From: Bdellovibrionales bacterium
GTDB taxonomy: Bacteria > Pseudomonadota > Alphaproteobacteria > UBA9219
Assembly: GCA_041662785.1 (NCBI GenBank)
Contig: JBAZRW010000007.1
Span: 5,100-69,099 of the forward strand
Direction of reading: 5' to 3'
DNA length: 64,000 nucleotides
Shown here: positions 16,246 through 24,841 of the stretch, piece after piece
Layout: every line of letters starts with the position of its first letter
How positions within the stretch are numbered: position 1 is the first letter of the stretch
Notes under the pieces: generated by a model
Told to the model about the DNA's origin: nothing
Database searches by the model: none
The model's input: the letters and a program-made list of their open reading frames with translations, nothing else
Position numbers and translations under genes: made by a program

Positions 16246-19200
16246 AACCCATACGTCGCGCTGACCTGCGCGACGCGCACATCAAACAACGCTGGAATAA
16301 CGCCGCCCCAGTCCGCCGTCTGCATCGCTGCCGTATAAACAACGGACGTCGCACCTACGACATCGAAAGACCGCATCACGGCCTCGCCGTTCATCACGTG
16401 GGCGACATAGCGCTCCTCGCTTTCGTCCAAGGGCACATCGATATAGTCCACCCACGCCGCGTTTTTGCGGGCGCACCGCACCCACGATAGAGTAGCGTCG
16501 CTACCTGCGCCCCCCGCCCGCACGCACCGCACATGCGCGGGCGCAAGAGGCCTTAGCGTATTCAATCCATACGCAAACGGGATATCCTGCGCGAAGTCCA
16601 AAGACCCGCCATCCGATACCGCACGGAAATGCACAACCTTATTCCTATCCGTCAGCGCGGCGGGGAGAAACTGCAATGCGGCCTCTTGCAACAAGACAAA
16701 CGCTTCGCCGACCTGATGCGCCGCCGCGTCCGTCCCGCGCCGTCCCCGTAACAGGCCTCTCAACTCATAAAGACCTTCTTCCATCAACGTGGCGGTTTGG
16801 AACTGCACAATCTCCTCGCCAAGGAGCGCCACATTCGCACCGTTCATCAACTCAGCCTCGCTGCAGCTGCTTAAAGAGCCGCGCAACAACTGCACGCGCA
16901 CAGCGCTGACGCGATCCGTCACGGCAACAGGCCGCACAGGCAACGCCGTCACCGCAACGCCTGTCACAGCAGCCTGCGTGATCGTGGTCACGCGCGAAAA
17001 GCTCACCTGATCCTCGCTACGCCACAGGCTTGCGCCGCGCCAGCCATCAAGGCCGCTAACGGCGACATAAACGCCCGCCTGATCGTCCACGCCGCGCAGC
17101 AACGGCAAGTCCATCAAGCACAAAACGCTAGGCACAAAGCTGGCCGCCCCGCGTGAGGTGCTGTCCGCGCCACCATCCGCCACAGCCAGACGGCCAAACG
17201 AATCCGGAACCGCCGCCACGCCGTCGATTTGCAACAAGCCGCCTTTTTGACTGACGCGCAGCACGCGCACGCGCGTTTCGCCAAGCGTTACAATATCGCT
17301 AGGCTCAACCGCCAGCCAACGCCGCGACAGAAAGAAGCGATAACGATCCCTCTCCACCCACGCGGTATAAAGCAGCCTTTCGGCAATCTGCTTGGCTTTG
17401 CTGGCCGTACACACGACGGGCACTTCCACCTTCGCCACAGCACGCGTACCACGCGGCGCGCCCCGCCGCGCCCGCTGGCTGCCGACCTCATAATCGCGCG
17501 AGGCATCGTGATAATCGCACGTTACCTCAATCGGCAGATCAAGCTCCTGCGCTCTTTCCTGCGTCAGCAAAGGCGCCTCACCCTCATCCATGGCCGCCAA
17601 CTCACCCGCCGCCACGCTAATCGACGCGCCGCCACCTTGCTTCACGGCAATCAGCTGACAGCCGCGCTCAACCAAATCAAAAGGCTCCACGCTTTGCAAA
17701 GGCGCCAAAGCCCCCGCCGCGCTCGCCTGATCCGTCAGGGCATAGCCATCAATCACCGCATCGCCCACCAAAGCCGTCACGTCAAAGTCGCCGCTGTCAT
17801 AACCTGCACGCTTTAAAATCGACGCGACGATAGAGTCCAACGCCGCACCGGTGCTGCGCCGCTTAATGATCGCAAGGCTACCCAACGTGCCGTCATAGCC
17901 AACATTACCCGTCACCAAAAACCGCGCGGCATCAATGACCGCCGCGCCAAAAGCGTTGCTGGGCACACTCGCGCCTTCCACCAACGCCGCATCACGCGTC
18001 AGAGAAAACGTACCATCATCCAGCGCGATTTCGCTGAAACGATAATCATTCTCTAGCGCGGGCCTGTGCAGGATTCTAATGGCGCTGCCCGAAGCCATCG
18101 GCGCGTGACAGGCCGCCGTCCCCATCACAACGCTGGTGATCACCTGCCACGGGCGCGTGACAGTAACACTGCTCAAACTCGGCACAAACGTCATCATTTG
18201 CATGTCGATTGCCGTCAGATACAGCAAAGCCCATTCGTCCTCACCACACGAAAGCACCCGCACCTGCATCCCGCTGCCGCTACCGACATCAAGGCCACTG
18301 GCAATCGTAATGGCCTCGCCCACCACGAGGGCGTTATCCACCCACGACAGAAAACGCCCATAAAACGCGGTAAAATTGGGGGCACGGTCGCCCATCATCA
18401 TCATCGCGCCGCTACCCAACGCCTTAAACTGCGCATAGTAAACAGGCACGAGCAAAGCCGCGCTACCCGCGCCCCATACATCAAAGAATCCCTGATCCGC
18501 AAGGGCGGAGCCACTACGCAGCAGCACGCGCACGCCGCGCTTGCCGTCCTGCTGATCCATTACCGCCAGATGATGCGCATCCAGCCAGATCATCCCCCTC
18601 TCTTCGACCGCGACCATGTTAAGGGTTAGAACGCTGCCAAAGTTACGCGTCGCGCTATCGTACACCCTTACGCGAAAAGGATTCCCGCCCGCGCTGTCCT
18701 GAAAACCAATGGCCACCATCCGGTTATCTGGAGACATCGCCCAGCTTTGCGCCGCAACTTCCTCGCTGGCAAAAACATCACTTGTCGTCCGAGCCATTTC
18801 TACGGGAGCCTCGCCCGTCACATCAAACTCAATCACCTCCATATAGGCTTGAAACCCGTCACAGGCATAACCACCAATCAGCATCCGCCTTGCGCTGGCC
18901 GCGCCACCCTCTGTCACGATAGGCGGCATGCCACCCTGCTTATTCGCGACGATGCCCAGCATCGTTTGCGGGTTGACCTCGCCCAAAAACCGAGGCGTTT
19001 CCTGCACGTCCTTGGGCAGCACCTCAAACGTCAGATTGGAAAGGCGATTGCCGAAACCCTTTAGCTGCAAGCCCTCGAGCACCAGATACGCCATGCCGCG
19101 ATAGGCGGGCGTCAGGCCCGCACCAAGCCAGCCTTCCAACAACGGATCGACGGCCTGATCCGCTGCGCCGCCGTGAAAGCTGGCGCTACCCACAACGCCA

Positions 19201-19655
19201 CTGACCCACGCGCCATCCGCATAAATTACCTTGCTGTCCGCCCAAATCGTTTGCAGGCTGCCGATCTCGCCCGCCGCAATCGCAATCGCGACATTGATCG
19301 AATAGGTATAGGTCGTGCGCATCGCGCTAAACGCGCCGCTGATCACACCACCTTTGCCGCCCGATACGTTGCTTTTATGCGCCGTCTCGATCAAGTCCGA
19401 GGCCCAGATGACATTGCCCGCCACGCGCATTTTCCCGTAAACAACAGGAATCGCGATGCCATAGCGCGAGTCCTGCACCTTGAAATTCTCAAGCCTTACG
19501 CCGTCCTTGACCGCCGCGCTGCTGCTCCACCCTATCGCGTTGTCAATCGGCCCGCCAACCTTGCGCGCCAGCGAACTTAAAAGCCGCCCGCCCACACCGG
19601 GCACAATCGCATTACCAACAGATGACGCGACGCTCGATAAAATAATCGATGCCAT
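16230..19655 (-). CDS. GTA gp15-like baseplate/host-specificity protein
   Basis: The 1141-residue protein has the family start (MASIILSSVASSVGNAIVPGVGG) and conserved PVVYGKMRVAGNVIWASD at about residues 69-86, and ends with the phage-tail_3 and fibronectin-like regions. It would form the large baseplate component, and it follows the hub and peptidase genes as in RcGTA. Where RcGTA gp15 has a TIM-barrel glycosidase-like section, residues about 240-600 here instead read as repeated beta strands (WAMSPDNRMVAIGFQDSAG, RVRVYDSATRNF), more like a propeller. The final codons and stop lie in a GGGGTTA repeat, so the natural C-terminus may be replaced. Confidence 0.88.
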   Translation of the reverse strand: MASIILSSVASSVGNAIVPGVGGRLLSSLARKVGGPIDNAIGWSSSAAVKDGVRLENFKVQDSRYGIAIPVVYGKMRVAGNVIWASDLIETAHKSNVSGGKGGVISGAFSAMRTTYTYSINVAIAIAAGEIGSLQTIWADSKVIYADGAWVSGVVGSASFHGGAADQAVDPLLEGWLGAGLTPAYRGMAYLVLEGLQLKGFGNRLSNLTFEVLPKDVQETPRFLGEVNPQTMLGIVANKQGGMPPIVTEGGAASARRMLIGGYACDGFQAYMEVIEFDVTGEAPVEMARTTSDVFASEEVAAQSWAMSPDNRMVAIGFQDSAGGNPFRVRVYDSATRNFGSVLTLNMVAVEERGMIWLDAHHLAVMDQQDGKRGVRVLLRSGSALADQGFFDVWGAGSAALLVPVYYAQFKALGSGAMMMMGDRAPNFTAFYGRFLSWVDNALVVGEAITIASGLDVGSGSGMQVRVLSCGEDEWALLYLTAIDMQMMTFVPSLSSVTVTRPWQVITSVVMGTAACHAPMASGSAIRILHRPALENDYRFSEIALDDGTFSLTRDAALVEGASVPSNAFGAAVIDAARFLVTGNVGYDGTLGSLAIIKRRSTGAALDSIVASILKRAGYDSGDFDVTALVGDAVIDGYALTDQASAAGALAPLQSVEPFDLVERGCQLIAVKQGGGASISVAAGELAAMDEGEAPLLTQERAQELDLPIEVTCDYHDASRDYEVGSQRARRGAPRGTRAVAKVEVPVVCTASKAKQIAERLLYTAWVERDRYRFFLSRRWLAVEPSDIVTLGETRVRVLRVSQKGGLLQIDGVAAVPDSFGRLAVADGGADSTSRGAASFVPSVLCLMDLPLLRGVDDQAGVYVAVSGLDGWRGASLWRSEDQVSFSRVTTITQAAVTGVAVTALPVRPVAVTDRVSAVRVQLLRGSLSSCSEAELMNGANVALLGEEIVQFQTATLMEEGLYELRGLLRGRRGTDAAAHQVGEAFVLLQEAALQFLPAALTDRNKVVHFRAVSDGGSLDFAQDIPFAYGLNTLRPLAPAHVRCVRAGGAGSDATLSWVRCARKNAAWVDYIDVPLDESEERYVAHVMNGEAVMRSFDVVGATSVVYTAAMQTADWGGVIPALFDVRVAQVSATYGLGVRG

Positions 19656-19683
19656 TGTTTACTTCCTTTCAAAAAAAGAGGGG

Positions 19684-20085
19684 CTAGTTTCTGTAAATCC
19701 CCACCAACCGCCGCTGCCAGTAATCGCCGATGTTCGTTTCCACCACCTGCCCTGCCACCGCAAAGGCGTGAATCATCGTCTTCCCGCTGGTTGCCAGCGC
19801 GACATGCTGAGGTTGATGGTCATAACGAAAAAGCAAAATGTCGCCCGCCTCAATCATGGCGGAGGCTCGCCTCATACCGTGTGCTTCCAGCGCAGCAATA
19901 AGCGACGTGCCATCGGGTCTGCGCCCATAATCAAGGCGGTCACGCACGGGCCTCCCCACCGCTTGCATCGCGACGACAATTAGGCCGATACAATCCAACC
20001 CTACCCCCACCACGCGTCCTTGATGATGAAAGGGCGTGCCTAAGCACGCCCGCGCTGCCGCAATCATTGTTTTGTTTTCTGTCAT
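19684..20085 (-). CDS. NlpC/P60-type tail peptidase (GTA gp14-like)
   Basis: ATG 20085 (MTENKTMIAAARACLGTPF) has AAGGAACG upstream and gives 133 residues. The catalytic Cys is in GLDCIGLIVVAM and the His in QPQHVALATSG, the NlpC/P60 order. In GTA-like tails this peptidase is part of the tip and opens cell-wall crosslinks during DNA entry. The longer open frame reaching 20424 is a translation of REP repeats and of the end of the hub gene in another frame, so it is rejected. It lies 28 bases upstream of the baseplate gene. Confidence 0.9.
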   Translation of the reverse strand: MTENKTMIAAARACLGTPFHHQGRVVGVGLDCIGLIVVAMQAVGRPVRDRLDYGRRPDGTSLIAALEAHGMRRASAMIEAGDILLFRYDHQPQHVALATSGKTMIHAFAVAGQVVETNIGDYWQRRLVGIYRN

Positions 20086-20114
20086 TATGCGTTCCTTTAA
20101 AAACCTAAGAATTC

Positions 20115-20190
20115 CGTCATCCCCGCGAAAGCGGGGATCCAGTTTTCTTTTTAAAAATAAACGGGATGCCCGCTTACGCGGGCATGACGC
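20115..20190. repeat. REP hairpin pair between hub and peptidase genes
   Basis: CCCCGCGAAAGCGGGG and GCCCGCTTACGCGGGC stand in opposite orientation with CGTCAT/ATGACG ends. Unlike most junctions in the cluster there is no heptad tract here. Confidence 0.8.
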
Positions 20191-20212
20191 AGTAGAAAAA
20201 CAGACCACCCCC

Positions 20213-21058
20213 TTACGCCGGATAATCCAGCACCTTGCCCACACCGGGCAGGTACGGAAAGCCGCCGTAATTCGCGCCGTTATTGAACCTTGAGCGGCAC
20301 GTCGCATAGCGCTTATCGCACCCCGCCGCGCCCTAATATGCATCACCCGCCACAATCGGCGAGCCCATAGGCAGCCACAGCGTGAACGTCTTCGATGGCA
20401 AATCCCACGCGCTAACCTCCACACTTGCGCCCTTATTCGCGCCGCTCGTCCACGTCAGTGTCGCATCCTGAAAATACCCGCTCTCCTCGCCACGCGTTGC
20501 ATCCGTAAAAGTGCGCTCATCGATCACACTGCCCACAACGCCGCTCACCGTTAGCGCGGCAAGGTTCACGCCGCATCGCGCCTCACCGCAGTCATAACGG
20601 CATTCGGGCGTGTACGTTTCACCCACGCGGCGCGTCAGCAAATCGTGTAGCCCGCGCAAGCTGGCCACATATTGCCCGCCGCGCAGAGCAACCTCCCCCA
20701 GCCAACCGCGCCTCACCTGCAAAGCGCCTTGCGAGAGGTCGGCCCAGTTGACGACAAACACGTCAATGCGAGCATGATCAAAAAGACCTGCCTCAATCTC
20801 TGCCGCTGAAAGAGCCGCGCTATCCAGCAAACCCACGACATCAAAATCCTTGACCTTCATGTCCAGCCGTTGCGTCAACGTGCTTGATGACAACGCGCCG
20901 TCGGATTTGTACGTCACGTCATCCACACTTAAATCGCGGTCATGATCCGTAAACGCGACGACAACGTCATCGCGCCGCGTGATTTTCACAAGGGTCGCAA
21001 GCGTCGTCACCTCGCCCGCCAGATGAGCGGCCAACGCCGCGCTGATTTCTTTCATCAC
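20213..21058 (-). pseudogene. GTA gp13-like hub protein (DUF2163) with in-frame amber codon
   Basis: The frame from ATG 21058 matches DUF2163 hub proteins (LVKITRRDDVVVAFTDHD at residues 23-40; ECRYDCGEARCGV). It meets TAG at 20333-20335 after GDAY, at residue 241, but the same frame continues for another 39 codons to TAA 20213 and encodes the family's conserved ending, GCDKRYATCRSRFNNGANYG then a GFPYLPG-type close. So the gene is interrupted by a nonsense codon rather than ending early. Loss of the Cys-containing C-terminus would probably disable it unless the codon is read through. It overlaps the DUF2460 gene by 4 bases. Confidence 0.85.
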
Positions 21059-21681
21059 ACCCTCACTTCGATTAAAGGAATCTCGGCTTGCGTCAGCTTT
21101 TGATCCTCATGCGTCATCGTTAGCCTGTCCGTGTCAAAGCGCACGGGCACATCAAACGCAAAGCCCGCCGTGATCGCCGCGCCGCTGGCCGGAGCCTGCG
21201 CGAACGTAACCACACCCGTGGTCGCCTCAACGCTCCACCCCGTCTCATGCAAAACGCCATCCACGCCGATCAAAACGCTACCCTCTACGGGCTTTCTGAT
21301 CTCGCGCGCATGGATCACGCCGCCACTGCCATAATTTTTGACCAGCTGGAATTGCGTTTGCGACCCATCGCCCACACCAATCGCTTGATCCACAAACGTT
21401 AAAGCGCTTACGCCATCTATGGCTGAGGTAAAATCGCTCCAATCCTTCAAGCGAAACCCGCGCGCGCGACCCGCCCTAGCCTGAAAGAATGCGGCCAAAA
21501 GAGAAGCATCCGCCGCTGTGACCACACCCGTTCGCGCGTCAAAGCGCCGACGCGCCTGCGCCCAGCATTGGTTGCGCCGCTCATGCCCGCTTTGTGTGGT
21601 CACAACGTCCGTTAAAAATTGTGGCCCGCCGCTCGCGCCATAACGCACGCGCAGCGGCAACCTGACTTCATCGAATGACAT
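21055..21681 (-). CDS. GTA gp12-like distal tail protein (DUF2460)
   Basis: The 208-residue protein matches the DUF2460 family: FDEVRLPLRVRYGASGGPQF at the start, then TQSGHERRNQCWAQARRRFD and ARGFRLKDWSDF. In RcGTA the equivalent is the distal tail ring linking tail tube to baseplate hub. ATGA overlap with the next gene shows translational coupling. Upstream, where tape measure and tube genes are expected, there is only a repeat element before the stopper gene. Confidence 0.93.
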   Translation of the reverse strand: MSFDEVRLPLRVRYGASGGPQFLTDVVTTQSGHERRNQCWAQARRRFDARTGVVTAADASLLAAFFQARAGRARGFRLKDWSDFTSAIDGVSALTFVDQAIGVGDGSQTQFQLVKNYGSGGVIHAREIRKPVEGSVLIGVDGVLHETGWSVEATTGVVTFAQAPASGAAITAGFAFDVPVRFDTDRLTMTHEDQKLTQAEIPLIEVRV

Positions 21682-21708
21682 TTTTTTCTCCTTTAAAAAT
21701 AAGTGGCA

Positions 21709-22023
21709 GAGTTCAGGGGTCAGAGTTCAGAGTTCAGGGGGGATTGCGCCCCCCATCGTCATCCCCGCTTTCCCCTTTTTGTCATCCCCGCGAAAGCGGG
21801 GATCCAGAGGACTGGGCAATAAACTTGGGTGTTATGAAGAAAAAAAGATCAACAAGGCGCTTTTTTTCATTTTTTTTGAGTCATGCGCTCGCTATCGCTC
21901 GCAGCTGGATCCCCGCTTCCGCGGGGATGACGCACAGGATAAATGTCAACCAACACTTCTTACTCTGAACTCTGAACTCTGAACTCTGAACTCTGAACTC
22001 TGAACTCTGAACTCTGAACTCTG
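21709..22023 (-). repeat. Composite heptad/REP element at the site of the missing tail-tube module
   Basis: On the minus strand a run of at least eight AGAGTTC heptads is followed by a 152-base REP pair (21781-21932) and then CTGAACTC/CTGACCCC units. The REP pair includes GCGAGCGATAGCGAGCGC and an A/T-rich centre that recurs inverted at 26169-26314. No remnant of tail-terminator, tube or tape-measure coding sequence can be read here in any frame. Confidence 0.85.
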
Positions 22024-22028
22024 CCCCC

Positions 22029-22358
22029 TCACAAATACCTCACCTCTTCCAAATACAGAGCGACAAGGCGCTGCCGATCATCCACCTCGCGCACAAAGCG
22101 GATGATGAAATACCGATCCTCAAAAGCCAGCCGTTGCCCCAGTTGAAACGCAAGGTTTGAGCGATAACGCGTCACAACCTGATGCGTGATGTTTTCATCT
22201 AGCGCGGCGCGATAGCCTTTGGTATAGGCATCGAGCCTCCCCCAGAAACTACCGACCGTTTGCCACTGGCTAAGGCTGCCGCCGCCTTGATCCCCCGCTA
22301 TCAGCGTCTCGCTTTGAAGCAGGAAGGGCACGCGCATCGCGCCGACACGCATGCTCAT
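22029..22358 (-). CDS. Head-tail stopper/adaptor (GTA gp7-like)
   Basis: The 109-residue protein resembles phage head-tail joining proteins (PF05521 type): a beta-rich fold with WQTVGSFWGRLDAYTKGY and RYFIIRFVREVDDRQRLVAL. In RcGTA the gp7 equivalent closes the head portal after packaging. It overlaps the gp6-like gene by ATGA at 22355-22358. Its 3' end abuts the heptad tract. Confidence 0.8.
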   Translation of the reverse strand: MSMRVGAMRVPFLLQSETLIAGDQGGGSLSQWQTVGSFWGRLDAYTKGYRAALDENITHQVVTRYRSNLAFQLGQRLAFEDRYFIIRFVREVDDRQRLVALYLEEVRYL

Positions 22359-22945
22359 AAAACCCCCAAGCGCAAAGCACGATAGGGAGCCAGCAACGCC
22401 TCAATCGTCAGCGGAGTCTTGGCAATCGTCTCGCCCGTGATGGCCTCGCCGCGATGCTCGTACCAGTGCGTTGCCAATTGCAAAATCGCCAGTTTGATGC
22501 CGTCCGGCACGTTTGTGCCATCCGCGCCATAACCAGCGGTGTATTCGATGACCATGCCACCGACATCGCGGGTCAGCGTTGGCCAGCTTGCTCCTTCACG
22601 CAAAACCAGACGCGCGGAATCGCTGCCAACATCAACATAATAATTTGCCGCGTCCCATAGGCTCGCCGCATCCTCTTCGTCATACAAATACACATGGCTC
22701 ACGCCCAGCGCAGGCGCGCGAGGCAACTCAACAAAACGTTTGCTGGGCGAGGCCGAGAGCGACAAGGCCCAGCTTTGCGCGATAAAAGCACGGCGCGTGT
22801 AATGCTCGCACCACTGCCGCGCGGCGCGAAGCAAGCCTTCTAAAAGCGCATCGTCATCATCCTGAGTAATCCGCGCATGCGCCTTCACCTCGGCCAAAGT
22901 CACCGGCTCCACCAAAGGCGGCGTTATCAAAATATGAGAAATCAT
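22355..22945 (-). CDS. Head-tail connector (GTA gp6-like)
   Basis: The 196-residue protein matches the phage gp6-like connector family (PF05135): PPLVEPVTLAEVKAHARI at residues 8-25, then LLRAARQWCEHYTRRAFIAQ and a C-terminal LATHWYEHRGEAI. It forms the ring under the portal. The start follows a short terminator-like hairpin. The downstream gene overlaps by 4 bases. Confidence 0.9.
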   Translation of the reverse strand: MISHILITPPLVEPVTLAEVKAHARITQDDDDALLEGLLRAARQWCEHYTRRAFIAQSWALSLSASPSKRFVELPRAPALGVSHVYLYDEEDAASLWDAANYYVDVGSDSARLVLREGASWPTLTRDVGGMVIEYTAGYGADGTNVPDGIKLAILQLATHWYEHRGEAITGETIAKTPLTIEALLAPYRALRLGVL

Positions 22946-22966
22946 TTTGTTTAATCCTTTGCTGTT

Positions 22967-22995
22967 AAAAAAGGGTCAGGAGCAACCCCTGACCC
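22967..22995 (-). terminator. Terminator-like hairpin upstream of the gp6-like gene
   Basis: On the minus strand GGGTCAGG and CCTGACCC form an 8-bp stem around a short loop, followed by six T. It is made of the same CCCTGAC heptads as the other junction repeats. Confidence 0.75.
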
Positions 22996-23023
22996 CTGAC
23001 CCCTGATTTCTGAATCTTTCCTT

Positions 23024-23269
23024 TTACAAAAACACCCCAACAACGGCCTCCCCTTCCGCCGCGCCGCACGCCTCGACCTCACCAAAGGGTGGGATGGGGA
23101 ACACGCTGCGAACACAGGTATAAAAATAATCGGGATCGCCAGCCGCAGGCATTTCTTGGGTAGCGGCGATCCCCTGCGCCACAGGTATCATTGTAGTGAC
23201 AAACCCAGAAAGACTTTCCATAGCCTCGCGGCTTTTTGATTTTAAATAGGTGTCAATAAAGTTTGTCAT
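23024..23269 (-). CDS. Small protein downstream of the head-fibre gene
   Basis: The 81-residue frame starts at ATG 23269, overlapping the fibre gene stop by 4 bases, which supports its reality. The sequence (MTNFIDTYLKSKSREAME, then AAGDPDYFYTCVRSVFPIPP) matches no family I recognise. The position among head genes suggests a structural or assembly role; no evidence beyond context. Confidence 0.55.
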   Translation of the reverse strand: MTNFIDTYLKSKSREAMESLSGFVTTMIPVAQGIAATQEMPAAGDPDYFYTCVRSVFPIPPFGEVEACGAAEGEAVVGVFL

Positions 23270-24249
23270 TGTGTAATCCTTTGTAAAGCGATGTTGTCAA
23301 GAGCGCGATTCCAATACTGGAAGCGGCGCAGATAAAGGGTTGGGATATACGCCCCCCCCACTCTGTTCCCCAAAGCCAGACAGGTTATCGAACTGGGCAG
23401 ACCAGCCCCGCCCAAAGTAGAGGACCCATCAAGCACGCCGTTAAAACACATAGAATTAGAGGCCGTCTTATAGGTTAGGGCTTGCTTGGAAAGAGAACCA
23501 AGGCCAAGCGCGCCAGACGTGCCAGCGCTCGTTTTAGACACTCCGGCGGCAACAAGGATCCCTTGTGCGTTTATTGTCGAAGCGGAGAAAAACGTCGCGA
23601 TAAGGTTGTTGGTCGTTCCGTCGGAAAACGCGGCCGTATAATTGTTTCCGCCAGCGGCAGCCCCATTTAAAACAAACTCCACCAAAAAGGCCCCCTGCGC
23701 CACGTTAAACCAAGGAAGGCTTATCGTTGATAAAAGATCGGCGGCGCGCGTGGCGGCGCTCCCGCTTGTCGTGATAAAGGACGTGGCAAAAGCGCCAGCC
23801 TCCAGCTGCGCTTTTTGAACGTCACCCGAAACGGTTACCGTCAACGTGCCCGCGCTAGGCGTAAAGGTATAGGCCCTGCGCAGCGGATAAGAACCGTTAC
23901 CGGCGACCGTCGCGCTATGCGCGCCAGAAAGGACAAGGCTCCCGCTTCCATAAAACGACACCGTATAAACTTGCGCCGTAACGGTGATATTTTGTGTGGC
24001 AGGAGCATTGCTGTTTAAAAAAACATTCTGCCGAGACGCCTCGATCAACAAGCCATTTGCTTCATGCGTCACGGGATCATAATCAAAGCGCGGTTCATTC
24101 GCGGCTGCGCTCTGCATCACGCCAGAGCTGTCAAACCGCGTCGCGGCGGAAGCCCGCGTGAACGTCAGGCCGCTTGGCAAAGCGCTGCCAAGAAACGACC
24201 AGTCGATCACGGGCTTGCCGCGCTGCCGCATGATAATAAGCGGCATCAT
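23266..24249 (-). CDS. Head spike/fibre-like protein
   Basis: The 327-residue protein has the motif TFTRASAATRFDSSGVMQ followed by ANEPRFDYDPVTHEANGLLI, a signature of phage head-spike and tail-fibre proteins. The rest is Ser/Thr/Gly-rich beta structure ending in a laminin-G-like region (MCFNGVLDGSSTL, LYLRRFQYWNRAL). Such spikes decorate capsids and bind cell-surface polysaccharides; in RcGTA head spikes promote attachment but are encoded elsewhere. Its start overlaps the stop of the upstream 119-aa gene (TAATG). Confidence 0.75.
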   Translation of the reverse strand: MMPLIIMRQRGKPVIDWSFLGSALPSGLTFTRASAATRFDSSGVMQSAAANEPRFDYDPVTHEANGLLIEASRQNVFLNSNAPATQNITVTAQVYTVSFYGSGSLVLSGAHSATVAGNGSYPLRRAYTFTPSAGTLTVTVSGDVQKAQLEAGAFATSFITTSGSAATRAADLLSTISLPWFNVAQGAFLVEFVLNGAAAGGNNYTAAFSDGTTNNLIATFFSASTINAQGILVAAGVSKTSAGTSGALGLGSLSKQALTYKTASNSMCFNGVLDGSSTLGGAGLPSSITCLALGNRVGGAYIPTLYLRRFQYWNRALDNIALQRITQ

Positions 24250-24608
24250 TAGACTGACCGCAAAACAAGCTGAACCGCTGCCGCAGCTATTTGATTGACG
24301 GGCGCTGCCGCCGTTCCCGACCGCACCTTGATCATCGAGATTGCGGCAAAGGTCACGGGGTCAAGCGCAATGGCGCGGCTGGCCGCTACCGTCACGCTTA
24401 CTTCGTTGCCATTGGCATCGTACAGATTGCTCCAGCTTGTGCCACCGTCGTAAGAAACCTGAAACGTGATCCCCGCCGCCGTCCACGCGGCAGGCATGAC
24501 AAGCCCAAAAAGACGCAAGCCACCAAGGTTGACCGCGCCCGACAACGCCGCGCCTGCGGCAATGGTGGCCGTTTCTTGCGAGAGCGTATTCACAACAAAA
24601 TTAGGCAT
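24249..24608 (-). CDS. Putative head decoration/fibre-associated protein
   Basis: The 119-residue protein is beta-rich and Ala/Val-rich (GGLRLFGLVMPAAWTAAG, ITFQVSYDGGTSWSNLYD), a pattern of small phage structural proteins next to capsid genes. The GTSW-type motif resembles sugar-binding or decoration folds. AAGGAG precedes ATG 24608. It directly precedes the fibre gene. Confidence 0.65.
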   Translation of the reverse strand: MPNFVVNTLSQETATIAAGAALSGAVNLGGLRLFGLVMPAAWTAAGITFQVSYDGGTSWSNLYDANGNEVSVTVAASRAIALDPVTFAAISMIKVRSGTAAAPVNQIAAAAVQLVLRSV

Positions 24609-24640
24609 TCGATGTTCTCCTTATTTATAAGTAATTTAAA

Positions 24641-24836
24641 AAAAGGTTCAGGGGTCAAAGGTTTAAAAAAACGCCGTCATCCCACCACTCACCCTCCGTC
24701 ATCCCCGCTAAAGCGGGGATCCCGTTTGTTTTCTTCACTATTGCAAAACCAAATGGGATGCCCGCCTACGCGGGCATGACAGACAGGAGTTATGGCTATC
24801 AAGGTTCTTTACTCTGAACTCTGAACTCTGAACTCT
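24641..24836 (-). repeat. Composite heptad/REP element after the capsid gene
   Basis: On the minus strand, AGAGTTC heptads are followed by a REP pair (about 24699-24782) and then GACCCCTGAACC and a run of T. It occupies most of the gap between capsid and decoration genes. Confidence 0.8.
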
Positions 24837-24841
24837 AGTTT

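Noticed and set aside
16190..16250. Telomere-like CCCTAA tract or CRISPR-like direct repeats
   Set aside because: Only a few CCCCTAA units extend an AACTCTG heptad tract; there are no unique spacers and no cas genes, and the location is internal to a gene cluster.
20085..20424. N-terminal extension of the NlpC/P60 peptidase gene
   Set aside because: The extra residues are a translation of REP hairpins and of the hub gene in another frame; ATG 20085 has its own ribosome site.
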